A DNA stretch of 64,000 bases from Beta vulgaris subsp. vulgaris (Eukaryota > Streptophyta > Magnoliopsida > Caryophyllales > Amaranthaceae): NCBI RefSeq assembly GCF_026745355.1, contig NC_079207.1:9031238-9095237 (forward strand), written 5' to 3'. Each line of letters opens with the position of its first letter. Positions within the stretch are counted from its first letter, which is position 1. The notes under the pieces were generated by a model. That model did no database searches. It saw only the letters and a list, made by a program, of their open reading frames with translations, and was not told the DNA's origin. Both the position numbers and the translations under genes were made by a program. This document shows positions 48,255-58,438 of this stretch, in pieces.

Positions 48255-51055
48255 AAAGCCTGCCCAAAAGATAATCACCCTCTGCCAAAGATCGATAGGC
48301 TGGTCGATTCAACAGCAGGGCACGCCCTTCTCAGCTTCATGGATGCAAATGCCGGCTATCATCAAATTCCCATGGCCGAGAAGGATAGGGTTCATACAGC
48401 ATTCATCACTCCTCAGGGGGTCTACTGCTACAAAATGATGTCGTTCGGCCTAAAAAATGCCGGGGCGACATATCAGCGAACCGTCAACAAAATCTTCAGC
48501 GACCAATTGGGTCGGAACATTGAGGTATACGTTGACGATATGATAGTCAAAAGCAAGGCCCAGTCGGATCACCCGGCAGATCTGAAAGAAACGCTGAGCA
48601 CCCTAAGGAAATACCGAATGATGCTCAACCCTAAAAAATGCGTCTTCGGAGTTAAAGGGGGAAAGTGCCTCGGATTTTTAGTAGATGAGAGAGGGATCGA
48701 AGCCAACCCGGACAAAATCAAAGCGGTCCTAGAGATGAAATCTCCTTGGAACGTTCGGGAAGTACAGCGCCTAACCGGCTGCTTAGCCGCGCTCGGTCGA
48801 TTCCTCTCCCGGTCGGCTGATAAGAGCTTGTTGTTCTTCAAGGCCCTGAAGCGAAAAGAGTTCGCATGGGATGATGAAGCCGAGCAAGCCTTCACTGCCC
48901 TCAAAAATCACTTGGCAACTTTGCCTAAACTGATCTCCCCCTTGCCGGGGGAACCCCTGTTTGTCTACTTGGCTGTCTCGGACTACGCTCTCAGCGCTGT
49001 CCTAATAGCCGAGCGAGAAGGAAAGCAACATCCTGTCTACTTCATCAGCCACGCCTACAGGGGAGCCGAGGCGAAGTACAGCGATGTCGAAAAAATGGTC
49101 TTTGCCTTAGTAATGGCGAGTCGGAAGCTCAAGCCTTATTTCCAAGCACATCCCATCAAAGTCCTAACCGGACAACCGCTCCGGAAGCTCATTGAGAATA
49201 GAAATCACTCGAGTCGGATGAGCGATTGAGCAGACCAGTTAGCAGACTTCGGGCTCGAATTCGAGCCACGAAGGGCAATCAAGGCCCAAGCACTCGCTGA
49301 CTTCATCACTGAATGCGCAACTCGACCCCCGGTCGGTTCGCAAGAGGAGTGGGAGTTACTTGTTGATGGGTCGTCCACAAAGAGTGGTTGTGGAGCAGGG
49401 CTGGTCATCAAGCCCCCGGTCGGAGAAAAAATTGAATATGCTGTTAAGTTCGAGTTTCTCGGATCTAACAATGAAGCCGAGTATGAGGCACTCATCCTCG
49501 GATTACAGCTATGCATCCTAGCCGGGGCAACATCGGTCATAGCCAAGTCCGACTCACAACTCATAGTGGGTCAGATTTCCGGAGACTATGAGGCCAAGGA
49601 GGACAACATGAGGATGTACTTGGCCAAAGCCCGAGCTGTCATTGGAAGGTTATCCGGATTCTGGATTACCCACATTCCTCGCTCGGAAAACCAGCAAGCC
49701 GATGCACTGGCTCGGATGGCTAGTTCTGCGGAAGGGTCGGCCCCTAGAACCATAACTTGGGAAGTACTGAAGGAGCCTAGCATAAATGCCAAAGAGCAGC
49801 TCGTACTCAATCGTTCCTCGAACTGGATGGGAGAAATTGTGGAGTACTTGCGAGACGGGACCTTACCCAGTGATCCTAAAGAAGCCGACCGGGTTAAGCA
49901 CAAATCAGGTTGGTTCCTTTGGCATGAAAGGCAGCTCTATAAAAAGTCTTTCACCCATCCCATCCTCAAGTGTATAACCCCCGAGGAAGGAAATTATGTC
50001 CTCCGGGAAATACATCAAGGAGCCTGCGGGAGCCATCAAGGGGGTCGAACGATAGCCGGAAAGGAGCTAAGGGCAGGATACTACTGGCCTACTTTGAAAG
50101 CTGACGCCTCGGACTTAGTCCGGCGGTGTCCCTCCTGCCAGATTCACTCGGACATACCAAGGGCGCCTGCCACTCCCCTCACCACAATTCAAGCAGTTCT
50201 GCCCTTCGACAAGTGGGGTATGGACCTGCTCGGACCTTTTCCCCCAGCTTCTGGGCAAAGGAAGTTCCTAATTGTGGCTATTGATTACTTCACCAAGTGG
50301 ACCGAAGCCGAACCACTGGCGTCAATTACTGACAAGCAGGTCCAGCTGTTCATATGGAGGAATATCATTACCCGGTTCGGAATTCCAAGAGCCTTGGTAT
50401 CAGACAATGGCCGACAGTTCAACAGCGGGCCAACTCGAGAGTATTGTGCCCGGTTCGGCATTCAAACAAGGTTCTCAGCAGTCTCCCGCCCTCAGACCAA
50501 CGGGCAAGCCGAGTCAACCAATAAAATTGTCCTAAAAGGTATCAAGAAATCCCTTGATGCAGCTAAAGGGGCATGGGTAGACGACCTACCCGGAGTACTC
50601 TGGTCGGCTCGAACAACAGTGAAAGAAGCCACGGGACACTCCCCTTTCGGCTTGGTCTATGGCAGCGAAGCTGTCCTTCCGGTCGAGGTGGGAATCCCTT
50701 CCCCTCGGATGACATTCTATGAGTTTGACCAAAACGAAGAAGAAAAACCCGTCAACATTAGACCTGTTGCCAGAAACCCGAGGCAATGCTTTGCTACAAG
50801 CCATCCGTACAAGCAAAAAATCACAAGGCACTTTAACAGGCGAGTAAAGCCTCGGCCACTCGGCCTGGGCGACTGGGTCGTTCGAAAGGTAGAAGCCACC
50901 GGACTTTCCCATCTCAAAGGGAAGTTGGGGCAAATTGGGATGGCCCTTACAAGGTTACAGAGGTCATCAAGCCAGGGACATTCCGACTCGAATCTCCCGA
51001 AGGGGTTCCCTTGGCTCGACCTTGGAACTTAGACAATCTCAAAAGATTCTATGTT
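48255..51055 (+). pseudogene. Tat pol, second part: RT, RNase H, archaeal-type RNase H, integrase
   Basis: RT resumes with HPLPKIDRLVD and shows DANAGYHQIPM and the active site VYVDDMIVKS. A standard RNase H follows, then a TGA stop at 49227-49229 where a tryptophan codon is expected (SDWA context). The second, archaeal-type RNase H begins LLVDGSSTKSGCGAGLV and ends RSENQQADALARMAS. Integrase has HQGGRTIAGKELR, CPSCQIHS, the Asp in KWGMDLLGPFPP, the Asp in LVSDNGRQF and the Glu in NGQAESTNK. Local frame slips occur near 50760 and 50930; the C terminus LDNLKRFYV is in another frame and ends near 51055. Dual RNase H is diagnostic for the Tat lineage. Confidence 0.88.
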
Positions 51056-51459
51056 TAACTTTTTTTTTTCTTTTTTTTTTGTTACTTGCACTAGGGCCAT
51101 GTTGTAAGGCCAGCACTACCTGGTCGGTTTAGCAAACAAATTCAATTGTAGCTCGGACTTAACCAGTCCATGTACCAAGTCGGGTTTCTACCCCAGAAAT
51201 AAAAAGACTTAGCCAGTCTCATTATTTTGATCAAAAAGGCAAGTAAGACTTAACCAGTTTATTGTCTATTAAATGTCATAATATTGCAAATAACGAAAAA
51301 GTGCGACACAAGGCAAGTTGCAAAATAGTAGTTGTATTCCAATTGATCAAAAGTTGCAAAATACAACCAAAAGTTTACAAAAAATACAGGATCGAAAGCG
51401 ATGCAAAAATTAAAGCAAAAAGCCAACATGGCAAAAACATAGAAAAAATCCTAAGGCAG

Positions 51460-54042
51460 CTAGGGAGTGGGGTCGGCAGCAGGATCGGCAGCAGGGTTCT
51501 CAGCATCAGGTTGCTCGGCAGCGTTCCCTGGAGGCGGCTCGGTGCTAGCAGCGCCTTCGTCATCATCATCCTCGTCATCCGAGCTCATTTCCTCGGCCAT
51601 TTTTGCCTTGATAACGGCTGCTTCAGCATCGACAATCTCCTGGTAGCGCGACCAGACAGAATTCCAGTCGGCTTCTGGGCAAGAGTCAGCCAGGGCCTCC
51701 CTGAGCTTGGTGAGGGCCTCATCCTCGCCCATCTTATGGGAAGACTGGCCAACCTCGGCGCAAAATTCAGTGCAATCGTCCGAAGCCTGCCAAGCCTTGA
51801 ACCACTCCTCCTGGGAGCGGGCAACGGCCGCCTGAGCTTCCTTCAGTTGGGCCTCGGCCGTAGAGAGCTTGAACTTGACCCTCTCCAAGTCGCCCTCGAC
51901 CTTAGCTAGATTGGTCTCGGCCGTAGCCTTGGCGGACTCGGCATTCTCTTTGGCAAGGGAAAGGTTGGCCCTTTCCACTTTCCAGTCTTCCCTCTCCTGC
52001 TTCCAAGTTGCCTCACCCTTGTCGATCTTGGAGTTGGCCTCCTCCAGACGAAGCTCGGCCAAACGCTTGGCCTCATTGGCCTGGTACAACGCATCAAAGT
52101 GCGACCGAGCGGCCTCCTTCAGATCAAGGATCTCTTGGAGCAGAGCGAGCCGGTCTTCGGCCACCTTGGTCATTCGGATGGAAAACTGCCAGAGTAATAA
52201 ATAATCAGTTAGGAGTTGGCTAATAAAAGGCAAGTAAAGGGCAAAGAAAAGTTCACTTACGTCCATCCAAGAGCGGAAGAGCTCGCTCGACTCATTCCTC
52301 CCATTGACCTCATTAATATGGTCCCGGTCGGTCTGAGTGCATAGGATCTCCAGTGCGTCGGAAATCCTCTTCTTCTTGTCCGTCTTGGACATTTGGGTAA
52401 AGGGGACGGGCGCCTCGGACAGGGAACGCTCGGCCAGAGAAGGGTTGGAGGTCCCCTGAGCATGTCCCGGACTCCGGACAGGCTCGAAGTCCGAGGGATG
52501 AACCGAAATGTGGGTGTCCCCCCCTCCAGAGTCAGGTCGGGGACTGTTCACCTCAACCGAAGGCTCCTTCCGAGCCTTTTTCGCTGAGGCCTCCTTCTCA
52601 GCTCGAGCTTTGGCCAGAGCCTTCTCTGTCAGCTCGACCCTCTCCTCGGCCCTCTCCTTGCGTTTCCTCGGTTTGGGGTTGGAGGGATCCTATAAAAACC
52701 AAGGAGTTAGCAAGATATGCGAATTGAATTTAAACCAGGTCGGACGGAAAAATTGTTTACCTTCGGCTTGGAGGGCTTGTTGATCTTATTGGCCTTCATC
52801 TCGGCCCTGATCCGAGCGGCCTTGAGAGCAGCGGAAGTCAATCGCTCGGCCATTTCTTGATCGGTTTCCTTTAAAAAGGACAAAGAAGCTTCTGCAAAAG
52901 GAAAAAACACAGTTAGCAAGAAGCAACAAGTAAAGCAACACAAACAAGTCAACCGGACCCCCTCTTGCCGAATTACCCTTGGGGAAGGCCGGACTCAGGC
53001 CGAACGCGGCGAGAAAGTGCTCATTCTTGAATAGTTTACAGCTCGGGAGCCAATTCCTCGCTACAAAAACCTCACCGCCGTCCACTATCTTTGCCTCCAA
53101 TTGCATGTAGGTGGCGGCCACTGCTTCGTCTTCCGATAGCTCGGGCACTTTAAAGTTGAGGCAGTGGTTGGGGTCGGCAGACGGAGGTACGATGGGGATG
53201 CCCCATTCTCCCCCATAGTAAACAAAGGCAAACCCTCGACGAAAACCCTTTTGAGAAGTGGGTAGGTCGAGGACGGTTCGGTAGCCTCGCCGAGCCTGGA
53301 AGCACCACCAACCAGGTCCATGATCCCCGGCAGGCATCTCGAACAACTTGTACAAGTGACGCCAGAGGGTGAGGGTCGGTTTAACACCGATGATATCGCA
53401 TATTACCTGAACCGCCAATATGCCGCCCCAAGAGTTCGGAGACAGCTGACCCAGGCACAGGTTGTATGCATTCAGAATATCCTTCTCAAACTGGGTCAGC
53501 GGAAACCTCAAGCCCATCTCCATGGCCTTGTAATAAAAGGCGGTGCATCCAGGGGGTGGGCTCAGAATGGTGTGGCTGGCATCGGGTCGGACCAACAAAT
53601 AGGGGTCCTTTATTTGGAATTTTGCTGCTTGGCCTCGGGCATCCTATAGTAAGGCCTTTATTAGAGAAGGAAGAGGAAATTTTGCTCCCGGACCGCCTTT
53701 GGGGTCGATCTCAGGGTACGCGAGCCGCCCGGACGTAGAAGCTTCGCCTTCTTCTCCCGGCATAGCTATCCTAACTACACCATCAGACAGATATTTGTCT
53801 AAGTAACTCCTCGAAGAGGGATAGGCCAGGGACACCTCCCAGGGTAGGGGGATGGCACCCTCGGCCTCCTCCTCCTCGGCTTGCGAAGGAGTACTCGGGA
53901 GGGAAAGCGCCTCAGGCACAGCCGAGGGATCCGGGCAACTTATTAAAGTTGACACCAATACCATTCCCATACCTCTCACTTCCTCGGCTAAATTATAAGG
54001 AGGTGAGGGAGGGGGTGTCACTGACTCGGACGAGCTCCCCAT
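51460..54042 (-). pseudogene. Spliced antisense extra gene of the Tat element
   Basis: Four minus-strand exons join in frame with GT-AG borders: 54042-52977, 52891-52761, 52689-52261 and 52185-51460. They total 784 codons including the stop. Exon 1 starts MGSSSESVTPPPSPPYNLAE; its core (FPLTQFEKDILNAYNLCLGQ, SPNSWGGILAVQVI) resembles the 'putative gypsy type transposon' domain (PF04195) that Tat elements carry as an additional ORF. One in-frame TAG (53644-53646) breaks exon 1. Exon 2 is Lys/Ala/Glu-rich. Exon 4 is a long coiled coil (KVAEDRLALLQEILDLKEAA onward) ending in an acidic tail, SSDDEDDDDEGAA. Additional antisense ORFs between pol and the 3' LTR are known for Tat/Retand-type elements; their function is unknown. 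Apart from the TAG the gene is open, which suggests recent selection. Confidence 0.75.
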
Positions 54043-54270
54043 TATTTATCAACAGAGGGGGTCGGCCGATTTTATTAAAAGAAAGAGAAGAAAAACTTAG
54101 TGAAAAAGCAAAACAAGTGCGTACCTGGTCGGACGAAGAAGATGGAACCCGGACTTAGAGAGAGAGAGAACTCTAAAAGTAGAGAGAGAAAGAGCAGAAA
54201 TCTCAAATTTAGAGAGAGAGAGAGAATTGTAAAAGTGAAAAATCTCTCTCCTCTCCCTACTTATAGGCAA
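54043..54270 (-). promoter_or_regulatory. GA/CT-rich leader of the antisense gene
   Basis: The plus strand has AGAGAGAGAGA tracts at 54158-54232, so the antisense transcript would have a CT-rich leader. A TATA-like CTTATAGG lies near 54260. A promoter role is inference from position. Confidence 0.3.
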
Positions 54271-54567
54271 AATCCTCGTTTCGTCCCGCGTCGCATCTTG
54301 GACCGGGCCTGTGTTTTCGCCACCTTAATGGGCCTCCCAAATGCCCAAAACTGTTCAAAAGACACAGCTCCAGGAATATCAATCGTCACAAAATCATAAA
54401 TGACCAGAAGTTGAATCGCCACCATGTTTTCAAGCACCCCAATAATCCCCCATTGCCACGTGGCATTTGGGTTTTCAAGAAACTATTAAGTTCACCAGCT
54501 CAAGATTGCTAGTTCATCAGCTCAAGGCTACCAGCTCGGTCACTTAGCCAGTGGTCCAAAGCCTTAG

Positions 54568-55250
54568 GCACCGGCTCGGACAAGCAGGGGCTCATTGGCC
54601 CCTCATCCGAGCCGCGTCCAACCAGCTCGGCCCAAGGAGGCTCTCCTCTTTGGTTGAGTAAGTCTCCTAAGTCCAGATTGACTTAGCGAGAGCAGGCACC
54701 GGCTCGGACAAGCATGGGGCTCATTGGCCCCTCATCCGAGCCGCGTCCAACCAGCTCGGCCCAAGGAGGCTCTCCTCTTTGGTTGAGTAAGTCTCCTAAG
54801 TCCCAGATTGACTTAGCGAGAGCAGGCACCGGCTCGGACAAGCATGGGGCTCATTGGCCCCTCATCCGAGCCGCGTCCAACCAGCTCGGCCCAAGGAGGC
54901 TCTCCTCCTTGGTTGAGTAAGTCTCCCAAGTCCCAGATTGACTTAGCGAGAGGAGGCACCGGCTCGGACAAGCAGGGGGGCTCATTGGCCCCTCATCCGA
55001 GCCGCGTTCAACCAGCTCGACCCAAGGAGGCTCTCCTCCTTGGTTGAGTAAGTCTCCTAAGTCCCAGATTGACTTAGCGAGAGCAGGCACCGGCTCGGAC
55101 AAGCATGGGGCTCATTGGCCCCTCATCCGAGCCGCGTCCAACGAGCTCGGCCCAAGGAGGCTCACCTCTTTGGTTGAATAAGTCTCCTAAGTCCCAGATT
55201 GACTTAGCGAGAGCGGGTACCGGCTCGGACAAGCATGGGGCTCATTGGTC
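54568..55250 (+). repeat. 130-bp tandem repeats in the Tat 3' region
   Basis: Units start at 54568, 54696, 54826, 54956, 55087 and 55217, with a spacing of 128-131 bp. Each contains GCACCGGCTCGGACAAGCA, CTCATTGGCCCCTCATCCGA and TTGACTTAGCGAGAGCAGG. The last unit switches into the second repeat block. Confidence 0.92.
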
Positions 55251-56140
55251 CCTGGTCCGAGCCATGTACGAGCCATACCCTTCCATTTCTTTACGAGACC
55301 GGGTCGGCACGCAAGCTCCCCCTCTCTTCTATGAGACCGGGTCGGCACGCCAGCTTCCCCTCTCTCTTACGAGACCGGGTCGGCACGCAAGCTCCCCCTC
55401 TCTCCTATGAAACCGGGTCGGCACGCCAGCTTCCCCTCTCTCCTACGAGACCGGGTCGGCACGTCAGCTTCCTCTCTCTCCCTCGAGACCGGGTCGACGC
55501 ATCCTTCTCTCCCTCTCCTCTAAGGAACCGGGTCGGCATGTGCCACCCCCCCTCCTTGAAGAGACCGGGTCGGCACTAGCCACCCCTCTCCTTGAGGAGA
55601 CCGGGTCGGCACTCGCCACCCCCCTCCTTGAGAAGACTGGGTCGGACAAGCATGGGGCTCATTGGTCCCTGGTCCGAGCCATGTACGAGCCATACCCTTC
55701 CATTTCTTTACGAGACCGGGTCGGCACGCAAGCTCCCCCTCTCTTCTATGAGACCGGGTCGGCACGCCAGCTTCCCCTCTCTCTTACGAGACCGGGTGGG
55801 CACGCAAGCTCCCCCTCTCTTCTATGAAACCGGGTCGGCACGCCAGCTTCCCCTCTCTCCTACGAGACCGGGTCGGCACGTCAGCTTCCTCTCTCTCCCT
55901 CGAGACCGGGTCGACGCATCCTTTCTCCTCCCCTCTCCTCTAAGGAACCGGGCCGGCATGTGCCACCCCCCCTCCTTGAAGAGACCGGGTCGGCACTAGC
56001 CACCCCTCTCCTTGAGGAGACCGGGTCGGCACATGCCGCCCTTCTCTCCAAGGAGACCGGGTCGGCACTCGCCACCCCCCTCCTTGAGAAGACTGGGTCG
56101 GCGCGTGCCCCCTTTTCCTCTAGAAGACCAGGTCAGCCTG
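55226..56140 (+). repeat. 35-40-bp tandem repeats with higher-order duplication
   Basis: Short units built on GAGACCGGGTCGGCACGC plus a CT-rich linker repeat more than 20 times. The block 55226-55639 recurs at 55640-56055, each time beginning GGACAAGCATGGGGCTCATT, so a roughly 415-bp higher-order unit was duplicated. Both copies contain the same graded series of linkers. Confidence 0.9.
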
Positions 56141-56211
56141 GGCTCAGGACTGTCTAGGTTCCGCCACGAACGGGAGACACTTCAGCAAGGCCTCGATGTT
56201 TCCCATTCCTG

Positions 56212-56224
56212 GCGTGGGGCTAAT
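56212..56224 (+). other. Polypurine tract of the Tat element
   Basis: GCGTGGGGCTAAT lies directly before the 3' LTR. The purine run is short (GTGGGG). Confidence 0.5.
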
Positions 56225-56629
56225 TGTTTGGGCTTATTTCCTGGGTTAAGCCTGCCAGAGATAATTAAGCCCAATAAAGCCTTAAACCTCCAGAGGGCCC
56301 CACCTGTGATAGTGCCTCCCAGCTGTCAGTGCCCTCCAGCTGGCCTACAGTTGGGATATCCCCAGCACTATAAATACTCAACCCCCTCATCAATGAGAAG
56401 GTATTGAATTCTTACCTAACAAACCAGAGCATCTCTCTCTAGACTTTATCTCTCTAAGCTTGATTACTGACTTGAGCGTCGGAGAGGCGATCCCGGAACA
56501 ACCCCCGGGGCAGTCTAACCCTTACTTTTGCAGGATTCCGGCGTACGGACTTTGGACTCAGGACATTCGTATCTGACCCGGTATTCCCTAAGCAAAGGAA
56601 TCAGTACCCTTAATTTCTAGACAGAAACA
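56225..56629 (+). repeat. 3' LTR of the Tat element
   Basis: The 405-bp copy is the same length as the 5' LTR, with about four substitutions (e.g. GTCAGAG to GCCAGAG, GTACTA to GCACTA). TATAAATA is at 56369-56376. Confidence 0.92.
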
Positions 56630-56880
56630 ATAGATATTAATGAGTAGTGTGGAATCCAACTTAATATATTTTGAATAGGTAATCCAACTTAATATGGATA
56701 TTGTACGGGTCTAGTAGTTAAGATTGAGGTGTTGTGAACGATAGGTTACATGTTCGAATTCATCCTTCCCTTCTATGCTGCCTTCGTGGCTCATATGGAT
56801 AAAAAATAAATATATATAGATATTAATAAGTAGTGTGGAATCCAACTTAATATATTTTGAATGGGTAATCCATCCGGTAA
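56630..56880 (+). repeat. Duplicated flank around the second SINE copy
   Basis: The sequence ATAGATATTAATGAGTAGTG continues to TTTTGAATAGGTAATCC (56630-56690) and recurs with few changes at 56815-56872. The second SINE copy lies between them. Together with 29551-29660 this shows an old tandem duplication of SINE plus flank. Confidence 0.75.
56706..56816 (+). mobile_element. tRNA-derived SINE, copy 2
   Basis: A-box-like TCTAGTAGTTAAGATTGAGG and B-box GGTTACATGTTCGAATTC precede a tail GGATAAAAAATAAATATATA. It is closely similar to 29551-29660, with a better-preserved B box. Confidence 0.65.
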
Positions 56881-58438
56881 GTAGATGTAACAATCTCCTT
56901 TCTTGATGCTCATACCCATGTTAGAGTTTGGATTAGATTATGCAATCATTGTTTTCGGTGGAGACGAGCTAGTAAATGTAATGATGTAAACTGAATTCAA
57001 TCTCAAGTCTCGGATATTATCTTGCTTAACTTTGCCAATTAAGTTAGATGATATCCACGTTATAATAATACTGATCTTGCAATATCTTAAAATCCGTGCC
57101 ACTTTTATATAAAAAATGGATTTTTTTTATTAGAATATAAGTAGAAGTGATGTGGATTATGAAGAATCGGAATCGATTTGACAAATCCAGCCTTTTTTCG
57201 ACGGCACTATTTGTGTGGATTCTTTCTGATTCCATCAAACTAAATTGGGTCTTAGGCTACATGTAGTTATTCATGGGTTTTATCAAGTCGTGTTGAAACC
57301 ATAATCAAGGCCCACGTTGTCGCACAAGACATATAATTCACAAGCTTATTATATTGAGTCGTGTCGTGTCGTGTACTCGTGCCTATACTTCAAAATTGTG
57401 TTTCAGTTGTGTTGAAGCTATGATATATAGTATAGCGCACAATATATGTAAGTTCCCACGTTGATAAAAGAATAAAGAAGAGAGATGCATTCATGGTTCA
57501 CTTTATAATACAAAAATGATACTCTATTGTCATATGATTTTAAGGTCAATAAGGTGAAACCTCCTTTATCTTGTAAAATGGACTCTCTTTCTCCTACGTT
57601 TGGGGAAAAATTCACATCAATTCTAGAGTTGGAGAAGCTTTAAATCCTGGGCTCCTAATTTTACAAATTGGATATTTTGTTGGGCCACTTATTTACTCAA
57701 CTGGTCGAACCCCATAAAAAATAACTCATGCAAAGAGGCCTAAGTGCTAGGTCTACTTGTAGAAATAAATGGGCCTTGTGAATCTTAATATAATTTTAGT
57801 TTTGTCCACAAATATTGTCTTGAAAAATATATATGCTCTAGAAAATAATGTTAACAAAATGACAAGTTTTAAAAATAGAGCCTGTTTAATATATGCTTTT
57901 TTGTATTTATTTTCCTCAAACTAAAGAGATTGTTCATTTACTCAACCTTGTTCTCCCCAACTTATTTTCATTTCAGTTTGATTCAGTTCAGTTTAGCTCT
58001 AGACAATATTTTTACTCTCACATAACATTATTCATTTCAATTCAGTTCAATTCAGTTGTTTTATGCCGAAAAGAACAAGCCCTCATATAGGCTACAAAAG
58101 TATAATCTATCAGTACTTCTAGTATGTATGAGAATTCATTTTGTTAAAAATCATATAAAACTCATGAAGACATGCAATGTATATGCAAAATTTGTACCAC
58201 AATAACAATATTTGGAAGGTGTTGGAGATTCCAAATCATGAATATAAAGTACTACGAGTAGTTAGTAGTATGAAAATAGAATTTCCATGCATGAAATTTG
58301 ATATGTTAGAAAGCGCATGATATGGAATTCTACTACAACTATATAACACTCAACTTGTTTTCCTTTGTCATAAACTTATGTTTACATTAAGACTAAACAG
58401 AATTTGAGTGAAACCCAAAATCTCCGAGAGAAGAAAAA
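56881..58438. other. Upstream region of the phytocyanin gene
   Basis: No gene is supported. At about 57945-58085 lies a CAGTT/TTCAG-rich segment ending GAAAAGAACAAGCCCTC that looks like a MITE relic; its other end (CTTGTTCTCCCC) is a weak inverted match. Otherwise this is AT-rich sequence with no recognisable feature. Confidence 0.35.

Larger units (their letters stand above)
32471..56629 (+). mobile_element. Tat-lineage Ty3/gypsy LTR retrotransposon (with nested insertions)
   Basis: The two 405-bp LTRs are flanked by a perfect 5-bp duplication, ATAGA (32466-32470 and 56630-56634). The order is: 5' LTR, PBS, start of gag, chromovirus insertion, pol (split by an Athila insertion), antisense spliced gene, two tandem-repeat blocks, polypurine tract, 3' LTR. 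Two RNase H-like domains in pol, the second of the archaeal type, mark the Tat lineage. The rest of gag and the protease are missing at the chromovirus junction. I see about four mismatches between the LTRs (about 1%), so the insertion is recent. The element itself cannot be autonomous now. Confidence 0.9.

Noticed and set aside
51262..51909. Plus-strand 215-codon frame
   Set aside because: It is the shadow of the antisense Tat gene exon 4; the minus frame has coiled-coil and acidic features and joins to other exons.
55226..56140. Regular short repeats resembling a CRISPR array
   Set aside because: Nuclear plant context, no unique spacers and no cas genes. The linkers are themselves repeated, and the block sits inside a Tat retrotransposon.
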